DNA of 64,000 nucleotides, taken from assembly GCA_021397845.1 (NCBI GenBank), contig CM038045.1, positions 122,556,496-122,620,495 on the forward strand, read 5' to 3'. The position numbers and the translations under genes are program-made. This document shows, piece by piece, positions 46,139 through 58,016 of the stretch (position 1 is its first letter; every line of letters begins with the position of its first letter). Source of the stretch: Areca catechu. Taxonomy: Eukaryota; Streptophyta; Magnoliopsida; Arecales; Arecaceae. The notes beneath the pieces are model-generated. The model worked only from the letters and a program-made list of their open reading frames with translations, was not told the origin of the DNA and did no database searches.

Positions 46139-47510
46139 TCTAAGTCATATCTTGCTAGTCTGAAGCCTGATACTGGTGGAGCATCAAAAGATTTGTACAT
46201 GATATAAACTAACTTATCATTGAATACTTCAGCTCTGATTCATGGGTATTGGATACCACATGTGGGTCTCATATATGCAAGTCTTTCGAGAAACTTCACA
46301 GAATTAGGAGCTTGAAGAAGGGTAACTTTGAGCTTTGTGGTGCAAATGATGAAGCCAATCAAGTAGAAGTTGTGGGCACCTATCTGTGGTTATTGCCTTC
46401 GGGCAAATTTTAGAATTAAAAGACTGTTACTATGTTCCAAATATTATTAGAAATATTATTTTTGCACCCTTGTTATTACAAAAAGGTTTCAAGATTAATA
46501 TAAATAGCAATGAATGCTCTAATTTTTATTCTAATAATTTCTTTGAAATTAGTTTGTTTGTTAATGGTCTTTTAATTCTTGCACTCAATGATGAAGTTTT
46601 TCTTTTAGAACAAGAAAAAAAGAGAGAAGATCAATGTCACTTTTTTGTGGCATTGCCGATTAGGCCATATTAGTGAGTCTACGATAAACAAGTTATATAA
46701 AGATAAATTCTTTGATCCTTATGATTATTAATCATAAGAAACTTGTGAGTCCTGTCTCATGGGTAAAATGACCAAATCTCCATTTATTAGTCATGGAGAT
46801 AGGGCAATTGAGTTATTAAGGTTAATATATACAGATGTATATGGATCTATGTCAACACAACCTAGAGGAAGATACTCTTATTTTATCATGTTTACTATGT
46901 GTATCTTATGAAACATAAATTCGAAGCCTTTGATAAATTTAAGGAGTATCACAGGATGGTTGAGAAACAAACTGGAAAGAGTATTAAAATCTTTCAATTA
47001 GATTGAGGAGGAGAATACTTATCTAGTAAATTTCTTGATCATCTTAAGGATAAAGGCATTCTCTCAGAATGGACACCTCCACATAAACCATAATTAAATA
47101 CTATAGCAAAAAGGAGGAATCATACCTTGTGAGATATGGTAAGGTCCAGATGAGCTTCACTGATCCTCTTGTATCCTTCTGGGATTATGCCTTAGAGACT
47201 ACTACTTATATACTAAACAAAATCCCATCAAAATCAGTAGCTAACACTCTATATGAATTATGGAGAGGCAAAAGACCAAGTCTTAAATATCTTAAGATTT
47301 TAGATAGCCCATCTTATGTTAGAAATGTATTTGGACATAAGCTGAGTGCTAGGGCATATAAATGTAGGTTCATAGGTTATCCTCAAGAAGGATTGGATAC
47401 CTTTTTTATCATCCTACTAAATAAAAGATTTTTGTCAGTAGGCATGCCACTTTCATGGAAAAAAAATTATCCAAGAAGGAGATAATGGGAGGATACTTGA
47501 ACTTAATGAA
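46139..47510 (+). pseudogene. Element A copia protease and integrase
   Basis: Protease remnants around 46240 (the HGYWIP frame is a shifted SWVLDT site). GAG-pre-integrase: HCRLGHISEST at 46645 and CESCLMGKMTKSPF at 46750. Core: LIYTDVYGS (first Asp) at 46825. A gap after YFIMFT removes about ten codons including the family's second DD segment. A degenerate second Asp site is at 47005. The Glu site (IAKRRNHTL) at 47105 has Lys for Glu. 47129-47485 has YILNKIPSKSVANTLYELW and RFIGYPQEG. Heavily decayed. Confidence 0.82.
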
Positions 47511-47589
47511 GTATAAGATCAACAACCTCTCCTATAGACAATTAACCTCAAATTTCTTAACCACAAGTACCTATTAATCAGGTACCACC

Positions 47590-49268
47590 ATAATATACAC
47601 CTCCTCTCCATAGGTCAAAGAGAGTGCGGGACGCACCTCTCAGATATGGCTATCATTAGAAATGACAATGAAGCCAGTATCATTCAAGATGATGATCCTT
47701 TGACCTATATAGAAGCTGAATGAGTAAAGACTCTAATAAATGGCTTGATACCATGAAATATAATGTGGACTCCATGAATACCAACCAGGTTTGGACCTTG
47801 GTTGACCATCTAAGGGAGTAAATCCAATATGGTTCAAATGGGCCTCCAAAAGGAAGATTGGAGCAAATGGCCAAGTAAAAAAACCTACAAGGCTAGGCTA
47901 GTGGCAAAATATTTCAAACAAAGATATGAAAATTGACTATGATGAAATATTTTTGTCAGTAGCTATGCTCAAGTCCATCAAGATTTTGCTTGCTATATAG
48001 CCACATACTATGATTATGAAATATGATAAATGGATGTAAAGACTGCATTCCTCAATGGGTATCTTAAGGAAGAAGTCTGTATGTCACAGCCAAAAGGGTT
48101 TGTCTCAAGTGGGAGATCAAACAAAGTATTCAAGCTTAAGAAATCTATTAAAGCAAGCATCAGGGAGTTAGAATATTTGCTTTGATAAAACAATCATGAA
48201 ATTTGGTTTCATCAAAAATGTGGATGAGCCATATGTGTATAAGAAGATAAGTGGGTGTGCCATTGTCTTCTTAATACTCTATGTGGATGATGTTTTTATC
48301 ATTGTGAATGATATTCCAATGTTGCAATCGGTCAAAGCTTGGTTATCTAAATAATTAATTTTTTATGAAGGATTTGGGAGGAGCATCCTATATACTAGGT
48401 ATAAAGATCTATAGAGATAGATCTATGAGGATGCTCGGTTTATCTCAATCTAGGTACATTGACTTAGAATTGAAAAGATTCAATATGGAGGGAAGTAAAA
48501 GGAGTTACTTGCTCATGAGTCAAGGCATACATCTTTCTAAAAAGATGTTTCCTAAAACACCAAAAGAAAGACAAATGATAAGTAAGATTCCTTATACTTC
48601 GGCTATAGGATCAATCATGGATGCCATGTTATGTATCAGGCTAGATATTGCTTATGCCTTAAGCATAGCAAGTAGATTCCATGCTGATCCATGGGAGGAT
48701 CATTGAAAAGCTATGAAAAATATTCTTAAGTACCTTAGAAGATCTAAAGATATTTTTCTAATATTTGGAGGATCAGATTTAAAACTAGAAGGCTTTACTG
48801 ACTCTAGTTTTCAATCAGATCCAAATGATAATAAATCCATATCAGGGTTTGTCTTTACTTTATATGGAGGTGCAGTGAGTTAGAAAAGTACCAAGCAGCA
48901 AACTGTAGCTGACGCAATTACTGAGACAAAATGCATAGTTGCTATTAAGCCACTCAGGAAGTTATCTGGTTGAAAAAGTTCATCTTGAAGTTGGGTGTAG
49001 TTCCTGTGATACAACAACTGGTGCCACTTTATTGTGATAACATTGTGGCTGTTGCACAAGCTAAGGAACTAAGGTCTCATCAAAAGTCTAAGCACATCCT
49101 AAGGCACTTTCATCTTGTTCATGAAATCATTGAAAGATAAGATATGATTTTAGAATGAGTAGATATAAAGAACAACATAGTAGATCCATTCACTAAGGCC
49201 CTTCCTCGATAGTAATTTGATGCCATTTAGATTGTATGAGAATTAAATATAAGGGTGATTGGCTTTAG
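47590..49268 (+). pseudogene. Element A copia reverse transcriptase and RNase H
   Basis: Fragments in shifting frames: the TWTLVD region at 47790, QPKGFVSS at 48090, and a deletion that removes most of YGLKQAS at 48140. The catalytic YVDD is in ILYVDDVFII at 48280. Open frame 48365-48706 has MKDLGGASYILGIKIYRDRS and RFNMEGSKRSYL. RNase H remnants run to the stop after Asp-Trp-Leu at 49266-49268. More decayed than in B or C. Confidence 0.85.
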
Positions 49269-49282
49269 TATAAGTGGGAGAT

Positions 49283-51633
49283 TGAAAGAATAGTATCCTA
49301 AAAGCCAATCATATTTCTTATAAAATAGAGGTTTATCTATAAAATTTTCCTGACTCATATATAATATTAATAAAAGGTATTTTGTTTCATCATATGCTGT
49401 GTCTTATACTTTGTTATTTTAAGATTTTGATGAACATCATAAATTAAGGTAATGATTTTAAGGTTATGATAGAGTTCATAATAGTGAGACCTAAGATCTT
49501 ATAAACCCTAATCTAAAATATTCCTAGTCATAGGATCATCGAGTCGGGGATCGATGTTTTCAAAGAGACTAGCATATCCTATATATGCTTGATGGAGAGA
49601 CTGGTTGGTCTCATGACCACTTATGTAGGAACACTAATACAAGGATGTGGGTGCTCATCAGGGTATGAGTTCACCAAATTGATCCATCATGAGAATAGCT
49701 TATGAAAGTCTTACTTGTCAAAAGACGATTCTCTTAGTTGAAGTTGTGCAAGTGATCCTTAGACCTAAAATCACCATAGTATCTTGTATGCATGAATCCA
49801 TGTTGTGGTTAATACTCATTCATGACTTAGTTATGTATAGGATGTTCATGGATATGGTGAATTATGTTTGAAGGTTATAAGTAGGTCAATAAAAAATCGA
49901 TCACTCTTATTAAGAGGAGTATTTATCCCATGTATCTCTTCAAATGACAACTCAAGAAGTCTTTGATCAAAGTTGGATGAAATTAGAAAATGGTTTATAA
50001 TATTTCATCGATCGATTCTTTATTAGTGATTTGAGATTCAAATGAATAAAGTGTGAGGGTTTGATAATTTTCCATACCCATCACTATTCAGGATAAATAA
50101 GATCAAAGGATTGAATTGAATGGTAACTTGCCATTAAAGGATATTTTGATAATTTTTACCAAATCTCATATCTTCTAGGTAGGCATGACATGTTATTAGA
50201 TGTCAATCATGTGTTATAGGTTATCATGAATTAAATTAATTGAATTCATGAGTAAATTTAAAAGATGGTTCAAATTAGCTTCTAGGATTAGCTTGATTTG
50301 ACCTAATTCGATTAGTTGATTCTAATCAAACCAAATCAACATAAACCTAAACCTACTGCTAACTAGATGAGGATCCAAAAGGATCACATACATTAAAAAA
50401 TTGATCAAGAAAGTCATTCATATTCTTATTAGGGTATAGGGTCCTAGTTGTCTAGCTAATTAACATACTAGCATATGTTGGCTTGCTTATCACCTAACCT
50501 AATTATATTAGGTTTAAATGCTTATTATTTGTGCTAGCTAATTTGAGTGGGATTTAAATTGGGTTAAGCCTTAAGTGGGGTAGCCAAATTAGGATTTATC
50601 ATGATTTTATAGCCTTTATCTATGTTTTAAACCAAGAGTGCCAAGGGCTTGGGACTCTTGGTGCCAATATTGGTGTGTAAACACATTAAGGGGTGCAGAA
50701 GGACCAAGAGATCTTTTATAATTAAATCACCTTTTTTGTGATAAACTTTAGCCCTTATCCTCTCTAACACATGCCTATTTGGACTAGATTTGACCAATTA
50801 AATTAAGTAATTATTGGCATGATTTCATGAAGTGATGCGATGCTTGGAATGTGGTGCATGGGATAGACGAGAGTCCTTCTGCTTATCAATCACCTTTATT
50901 TGTAGATAAGCCTCTCTAGTTTATATGCTTGTTGGGATGTTGGACCAAGTCCTTAATTCCAAAATTGAAAACTAATTATCTGATTTTTCTTGAAAAGTTT
51001 TGATAAGTAACTCATGGTGCAAAATATTAGTGAAATGATATTTTACTTTGTACCTTTTTGCCTAGAGACTCCTTCTGCTTGAAGGGTCTTGTCTGATATG
51101 TTAAATATCAGATTAGGGGTTGATGAAAGGGTGTTTTAGGAACCTCTTCTCTTCCTATTCAATAGCTTCAGTGATTGAAACCAAAGCATCCGATGTTTAT
51201 CCTGACAACTCTCTTCCTTCCCTTGTTAGGACAAATCTTTTATTTTAAGTCAAGTCTACCATTTTAAGATAAGGGCTTAGAAAGAGAATTAGAATGGATA
51301 ATAAGATTATAAGAGAGTTTTTGGAGAGATTTTGAGATACTCTTCAGAAGGGAAAATGTTCTAGAAGAGAAGAAAGATTGCTAAAGGAGGAAAGGCTGCC
51401 AAAGAAGCACTTCCTTGATCCAGTTCCTGTGTGGATCATCTCTAGAGGGCATCCAGTTGTGTGCCTAGTGGAATAAAGGATATTAGCATTATATATATTC
51501 TTTTATTTTCTAATATTTTACCCTGTTAATTGATATAATCAAGAGAGTTCTGGGTCTAGGGTTTTGGTTGACTAGGATTTCAAGGATTAAAATTTTGAAA
51601 TCTGGTCTTCCATGGTGCAACCTTAACCCAACA
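49283..51633 (+). repeat. Element A 3' LTR (2351 bp, uninterrupted)
   Basis: From TGAAAGAATAGTATCC to TTAACCCAACA, preceded by the tract TATAAGTGGGAGAT (49269-49282) and followed by the ATTAT duplication. This is the only intact copy of this LTR in the window and the reference for piecing the 5' LTR together. No gene is seen in it. Confidence 0.9.
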
Positions 51634-51638
51634 ATTAT

Positions 51639-52790
51639 GAGAGAATTCCATTCTCTTCTAAATATGTCATAAACTCACTAGTAAGATATTCACCTCCTTG
51701 ATCAGATTGAAGGGTTTTGATATACTTGCCAATTTATTTCTCTACATCATTATGAAATTGTTTGAATATTTTAAATGACTCAGACTTATGTCTCATTAAG
51801 TAGACGTACCCATACCTTGTTAGGTTATTAGTAAACATGATGTAGTAGTGATATCCACCTATGGCTGAAGTATTCATGGATCTACGTACATCTATATATA
51901 TTAGACTCGGGAATCTTAATGGCTCTTTCAGCCTTTCTAGAAAAAGGTGACTTAGTCATCTTCCCAAGAAGACATGATTTCTAGGTTGATAATGATTCAA
52001 AATCATTAACCTCGAGAATTTCATCTTTAGATAACCTATTCATCCTATTTTTTGTTGATATGACCTAGTCTATAATGCCAAAGGTAGACATCAGACACAT
52101 TTTCTATCATGGATATTTGTTGGATGTGTACATTATATTTACAGGCTATGATAATACATAAATATCATTATTTAATTATCCATGCATTATAGTAATACCA
52201 TTCATAATGATATCACAATAACTACTTTTTATTGATAAATGATAACCATTTTTGGCCAAAGGCCTACAAAGATTACATGCATCAAAAATCTAGGATAATA
52301 GTGGCAATCACCTAAAATAATGATACTAATATAAAAAACAAGCTTAATTATTCCTAAAGCTAAAACTAGAAAAGATCTTTCATCTCCAATGTTTGGGGAT
52401 TTTTTACCATCTTCAAATCTTCTATTGACTGAAAGTCCCTACAATGAATTACAAATATTAATAGGGCTTCTGGTATCTAATACCCAAGTGCAGTATCACA
52501 AATAAAAAAATTATAAGGTATTATCATATAACTACCTTGTGTAGCAATGCCTTGTTGATTTTTCTTCTTCCTTGGCTTGTTTGGGTCCAGCGAGGCAATG
52601 TAAAGAGGACAATTCCTCTTCTAGTGTCCTTGCTACTTACAGTATAAGTATTCAGCTTTAGTCTAGTTGGTCTTGAACTTCTTGGTCTCGCTTGGATTAG
52701 TCACCAAGCACTTTCACCTTTTTCTTATTTTTCTTTTTCCTTTTTTTAAAGGGAAGATGCCCCGTTGAACCTTCCACTACATTCACCAAC
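51639..52790 (-). pseudogene. Element E copia integrase and protease region
   Basis: Minus strand, continuing E's pol after element A. From about 51660 to 51900 lies the integrase core in broken frames. At 51960-51920 MTKSPFSRKAERA reads clearly, preceded by SCLLGK with a TAG in place of a sense codon. Protease and knuckle remnants follow to about 52790, including a Lys/Arg-rich stretch at 52700-52755. Comparison with element C (29106-29573, 38256-38888) supports the order. Confidence 0.75.
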
Positions 52791-53394
52791 CCCTTATGAA
52801 GCTAATGATCCATCTTATAGGTCTGTAGTAACCCCAGCAGACCATGATAGTTTATTTCAATCCAAGTCATTCTGTAATGATTAAGGAAGTCAATATGGGA
52901 CTTCGATAAAGAATTGAGGATCACTTTTTTCCCTAGTTGTACATGTAGGGGAAACCCAAGTTTGCTCAGGTGCTCAATCAGTTCTATCATGTATAATACA
53001 TGATTAGTGATCGACTCCCCTTTCTTCATCCTAGTGTTGAAAATGGTACAAAATATTTTGTACCTTTCAACATCATCGAGAGTGCCGAAGGATTCTTTTA
53101 ACACTTGAAGTATGTCCTCTGACTGAGCATCCTCAAGTTTATAATTTAATTTATCATTCATGGATGCCCATATAATGCAATGGATCATGGTTCAGTCATT
53201 GAGCCACTTATGGTAAGTGTCTTGGGGTACACCATGAATATTTTGAGCAAGCTCTTTAGGTGCTGGATCTGTCTGCACAAATAAAATCTATTCATGCTCC
53301 AGGACTATTTTTAGCTTTCAATACCAACCATCAAAATTGGGTCTCTATTAATCTTTCATATCTAATAATGAATGGAGTGACAAACTGTGGCCAT
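52791..53394 (-). pseudogene. Element E copia gag
   Basis: The ATG at 53394 lines up with the Gag start of C but reaches a stop after ten codons. The main frame 53188-52802 (128 residues) has the UBN2-type Gag core: MNDKLNYKLEDAQSEDILQ, LKESFGTLDD, LNSLSKSHIDF and LGLLQTYKMDH. Close in sequence to C's gag. Confidence 0.83.
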
Positions 53395-54906
53395 ATTAAT
53401 CTGAAAAGAGAATAAGAACTAATTAGTACATGAATTATTTAATCCTAAAGACTTAAACTTTAGTCTAAAGGTTCTCTGACTATTTTGATTGATTTGGCAG
53501 CCTCTACCTTCATTTTAAGGAATTGCACCAATTTCTTAGTGGGTACTAGAATTCAATAGACTGCACATGAGCTCAACTTTGGCCAGCTCACTCATGTGTA
53601 TCTAAAGATAGGTTCTTAACCAATTATTTCTTTAAAAAGCTTTTTGTAATAATTTTTTCCAAGAACTAATCAGTAAGCCTTTGATCTACCACTGGAAGTC
53701 CTAGTTAGGTCAAACTATTAACATGACAGGATTGAATGCTTCTGGCCAACAATGGCTATGACCAATTTGGTTGGTCCACCTGACCATCCTTTAACAAGAA
53801 TTGATTAAGTTATCATATTATGAATAATAATTCCAATAGCCAAATGAACTCCAGGTCATTGGACCTACAAAGATCATCTTAACTATTGGACCCATTACCA
53901 CTCTCTTAATAGGAGGCTATGACTCAATTATCTCCATAATTTTGTCACTTAAGAGACTTAATAATTTAAGAAAAATTAATTAAATTAAGTAGAAAAAAGA
54001 GAAGAAGACATGGACCAACCAACAATCCTCCCACTAACTCCATCAAGTCAATGATGAGGGTCGAATCACATTAGTCCAAGGACACCTAGATCAATCAAAA
54101 TTATCTTCCTTACTAGTATGGGTTTGCTCGAATTGATTAGTTGTCTTATCAAAATCTGATTGACCAAATTGACTAGGTAAGTATGATCGATAGGAGGGTT
54201 CCACCATTAACCTCTTTTCTTAAACACCAATATAGTTGGCCAGGTAAGAGATAGCCCCAATTAATGACCATGATCAAATGCCAAACTTAACTTAAACATC
54301 AACTATTCATCAATTTGGATTAGACTAATCAAATAACTTGGGTCTGACCACTGAACTAGAATCAGGTCCATTTGATAATATGGACTTGATCAACCTATCA
54401 CTATATAATTGATTTAGAAATACTTTGACCTAATCCTAATCAACTTTTGGTTAGTTTAAAATCAACTTCTCTAAGGTACATATTAATCAAATTCTAACCC
54501 TAGGTCTAACCCGGTTATTTAACCTAATTCGAGCTAATCCAAAAACCCAAGTTTTATTAATTGACTTTTGATCTTTAATTCATAATTTTAGATTTAATCA
54601 ACTCTTATTTCTAACAATTAATCAAGATTTATTTTACTAAAATTAGATCTAAATATTTTTATATGCATATTACAAATAAAATAATTTTAGATCTAGACAA
54701 CATGCATTAGTATAATTACTGAAATTAAATTTATAATTTATATTCTAAACATAAAATCTAATATAAATAACTCAATTTTAGATTAATAATAGTAAAATAT
54801 TCAAGATTAAACTACCAAGAATTAGATCTAAATTATCAAAATAATTTTAATAAAAAAATTTTCACCTCACTTGCTCATGGGATATAACCATAAGCGGCAC
54901 CCCTAC
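53395..54906 (-). other. Element E untranslated leader, cut short
   Basis: Non-coding and AT-rich towards the right (54500-54860 is almost only A/T words). Carries the hairpin module and ends at the GGGGTGCCGC block. The primer site and 5' LTR are missing. Confidence 0.7.
54170..54249 (-). ncRNA. Leader RNA module of element E (hairpin plus ATACTTACCTAG box)
   Basis: Hairpin 54249-54213 on the minus strand: CTCTT-A-CCT against AGA-A-AAGAG, with CCAA/TTGG inside. The outer T-A and C-G pairs agree with element C. The second box reads ATACTTACCTAG (54184-54173). Confidence 0.5.
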
Positions 54907-56257
54907 CTAAGGATATTTGAACTTGAAGAAGTTCAACTTATACCTAAAGCAATTCCTCAACCAGATATTCTTAAGGTTCAGGAACAACCACAATACACAC
55001 CTCGTCTCTGTAGGTCAGAGAAAGTGCAAAGTGCACCTCATAGATATGGCTTTGTCATTAAAAATGACAATGAAGCCAGTATTATACAGGATGATAATCC
55101 TGTGACCTATGTGAAATTTATCATGAGTAGAGACTTTGATAAATGGCTGGAAGTCATGAAATCTGAGATGGACTCCATGTACTATAATTAGATTTGGACA
55201 TTAGTTAATCCACTTGAGGGTGTAAACCCAATTGGGTGTAAATGGCTCTTCAAGAAGAAGATTGGAGCAGATGGTCAGGTAGAGACCTACAAGGCTAGGC
55301 TGGTGGCAAAAGGTTTCAAACAAAGACATGGTATTGGCTATGATGAAACTTTTTTACTAGTAGTCATGCTCAAGTCCATTCGGATATTGCTTGCCATAAA
55401 TGCATACTATGACTATGAGATCTGATAGATAGATGTAAAGACTACTTTCCTTAATGGATATCTTGAAGAAGAAGTCTATATGCCACAGCCAGAGGGGTTT
55501 GTTTCAAGTGAGTGACCAAACGAAGTATGTAGGCTTAAGAAATCTATTTATGGATCGAAGCAAGTATCGAAGAGTTGGATCATCTACTTTGATGAGACGA
55601 TCAAAAAGTTTGGTTTCATCAAGAATGTGGATGAACTGTGTGTATAAGAAGACAAGTGGGAGTGCCCTTGTTTTTTTGGTTTTGTATGTTGATGACACAC
55701 TCATCATTGGGAATGATGTACCAATGTTGCAATCGATCAAGTCTTGGCTATCAAAGCAATTTTCTATGAAGGATTTGAAAGAGGCATCCTATATACTAGG
55801 TATAAAGATCTATAGAGATAGATCTAAGAGGATACTAGGCTTATCCTAATCCAGGTACATTAACTTAGTATTAAAGAGATTCAACATGGAGGGAAGTAAG
55901 AGTGGTTACTTGCCCATGAGTCAATGCATACATCTCTTCGGCTGTAGGTCAATTATGTATGCCATGTTATGTACCAGGCTTGATGTTGCTTATGCCTTGT
56001 AAGCAAGTTCTAGGTTGATCTTGGAAAGGATCATTGGAAAGTTGTGAAAAACATTCTTAAGTATCTAAGAAGGACTAAAGATGTTTCTCTAATATATGGT
56101 GGATCAGAGTTGAAACTAGAAGGATATATGGATTCTAGTTTTCAATTAGATCCAAATGATAGTAAATTTATATCAGGGTATATGTCTTCACCCTATATGG
56201 TGGTATAGTGAGTTGGAAGAGTACAAAGTAGCAAGCTATAGCTAACTCGGTTACTGA
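54907..56257 (+). pseudogene. Fragment G: copia reverse transcriptase
   Basis: Starts abruptly in the integrase-RT linker (ELEEVQLIPKAIPQP) with no upstream element. RT: ASIIQDDNPVTYVKF, WTLVNPLEGVNPIG after a TAG, KARLVAKGFKQRHGI, then QPEGFVSSE with a TGA. YGSKQVSKSW stands where the family has YGLKQAS. The catalytic YVDD in LVLYVDDTLIIG is at 55690. MKDLKEASYILGIKIYRDRSK follows. A deletion near 55935 removes about 25 codons. At about 56257 RNase H passes straight into LTR sequence, losing the rest of pol and the LTR start. Confidence 0.85.
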
Positions 56258-58016
56258 AGGATGTGAGTGGATCAACAAGGAATCGATCACTCCTAGTAAA
56301 AGGAGGACTTGTCCCATGTAATCTCTTTGATGTTGACAAGGAAGTTTTTGATCAAAGCAGGATAAGATTAGAAAGGGTTTCTAATCTTTCATCAATCAAG
56401 TCTCTATTATCGAATTAAGATTTGAAAAAATTAAGTGCTAGGGTTCCATGGTAACTTTCCATGGAAGAAAGATCGAAGGATTGAATTGCATGATAAATTT
56501 TCATGGAAGGATATTTTGGTAATTTTTATCAAATTCTTCATCTTTCAGATAGGCATGATACATTGCTAGATGTCAATCAATTCTTGTAAGTTTTCATAAG
56601 TCAAATTGGTTGAATTCATGAGTCAATTTGGTTTGAATTGGCAACTTGGGTCAACTCAATTTTACCTATTAGGTCAATCAGTTTTGATCGGATCGAAACA
56701 GCTTGGACCTAGACCTATTATTGGCTAGATGTGGAGCCCAAAGGGTCACATATGCTAGGAAATTGTCCAAGGAAGTTAATTGGATCTCGGTTAGGGTCAT
56801 TGGATCCTAATATAATAGGCTAGCTAATTTGCATACTAGCATATGCATGCTAACCTAACTCCTAACCCAATTAGATTGGGTCAGTTTGTTTGCTATTTGG
56901 GCTAACCAATTTAAGTGGGTCTTAGATTGGGTTGAGTCCTAATTGGGGCAGTATTTATCTATATTTATCTAGAATTTATTGAACATTATCCTTGGATTGT
57001 GGAAGAGTCCAAAGGGGATTGGACTCTTGGCACCATATTGGCATGCACCAAGATTAAGGGGCGTGAAGGACCAAGAGTCCTTCTATCACTTAATCACTTA
57101 TTCCAGATAAGTGCTAGGCCTTTTTCCCTTATCCCCATGCCCATTTGAATTGGGCTTAATAGGTCAAAAGGTTGGTTATGGCATGGAGAAGTGTGGTGGA
57201 CAAAATGAAGGGATGTGTCCCTTCATGTTTGGTGCATAATCATAAATCCAAAAGTCCTTCTATTTGAAGGCTTTTGGTTCTCCAATGCAACCCTTGGAAT
57301 CCCACATTCCTTAGCCAAATTTTGATTGGTTACTTGTCAAATTGCAAGTGGAGAAATTGCTAGAAAATTAAAGAGATACATATATATCTCTGGCACAATG
57401 ATATGGCATGATGTGGCATGACTCCTTCTGCTTGAAGGATCCTATCTGATTATTAGAAAATTAGATTAAGGGCTGAGGAATAGGTTTATCAGGCACCCCC
57501 TCATAGTATATAAAGGCATCGGTGATGCAAATAAGATAAAAAAGAAATCTTTTCTATCTCCATTCCTTCTCTTGGGACAAAAGGTCTTCTTTAAGACAAG
57601 GCTTGTCATTTTAAGATAAGAGTCTAAGAAAAGATATAGGAGGGATAATCAAATTCTGAGAGAGGATTCAGAGAGGTCTCTGAGTGCCCTATAAAAGGAT
57701 AGAGGTTCCAATAAAGGGAGAAAGGCCGCTAAAGGATGAAAGGCTACCGGGAAAAGTCCTAGTCAAATAAGCAAGCATGATAGGAGTGCCTCCTTGGTTC
57801 TATTCCTATGTGGATCATCTCTAGAGCGCATACATTTATGTGCCTTATAGAAATTAAAAAGTATAGCACTCCAAGTATTCCTCTATAATCCTAAAGTTAT
57901 GATTTATTAGTTATTATGGTCAAGTGGTCCTTGGGTCTAGGGTTTCAGCTGATTAGGGTTTCAATAATGAAAATTCTTGAAATCTAGTCTTTTGTTGTGT
58001 CAACTTGATCCCAACA
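56258..58016 (+). repeat. Fragment G: 3' part of a copia LTR
   Basis: Joins at AGGATGTGAGTGGATCAAC, equal to position about 575-600 in S2 and A type LTRs, and ends GATCCCAACA at 58016. TATA-like TATATAAAG at 57507-57515. 1759 bp; the first 600 bp or so are missing. Confidence 0.83.
57507..57515 (+). promoter_or_regulatory. TATA-like box of the G LTR
   Basis: TATATAAAG after CACCCCCTCATAG, at the place of TATATATT in element B. Confidence 0.45.

Larger units (their letters stand above)
4109..51633 (+). mobile_element. Element A: Ty1/copia retrotransposon, interrupted by B and C
   Basis: Both ends are visible. The 5' LTR starts TGAAAGAATAATG at 4109 and the 3' LTR ends AACCCAACA at 51633. The flanks are a perfect 5-bp duplication ATTAT (4104-4108 and 51634-51638) inside element E. 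The 5' LTR is in three pieces (4109-4698, 24893-25588, 43230-44292) that add up to 2349 bp against 2351 bp for the 3' LTR (49283-51633), which confirms the nesting. The internal part (44293-49282, 4990 bp) has primer site, leader, gag, integrase and RT/RNase H in copia order, all degenerate. Confidence 0.92.
1..54906 (-). mobile_element. Element E: outermost Ty1/copia element, split by element A, 5' LTR missing
   Basis: Minus-strand copia retrotransposon in two pieces. The left piece (1-4108) holds the 3' LTR and RT/RNase H. The right piece (51639-54906) holds integrase, protease region, gag and leader. The join is exact: the left piece ends in ATTAT (4104-4108) and the right piece restarts after ATTAT (51634-51638), the target duplication of element A. 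The sequence before 4104 resembles integrase-end sequence at 28981-29010 in element C, and the text after 51638 continues integrase. At about 54906 the leader stops in a block (GCGGCACCCCTA) that in element C lies some 180 bp before the primer site, and a plus-strand copia fragment begins. The 5' LTR is therefore gone. Left end of the LTR is cut by the window. Confidence 0.85.
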
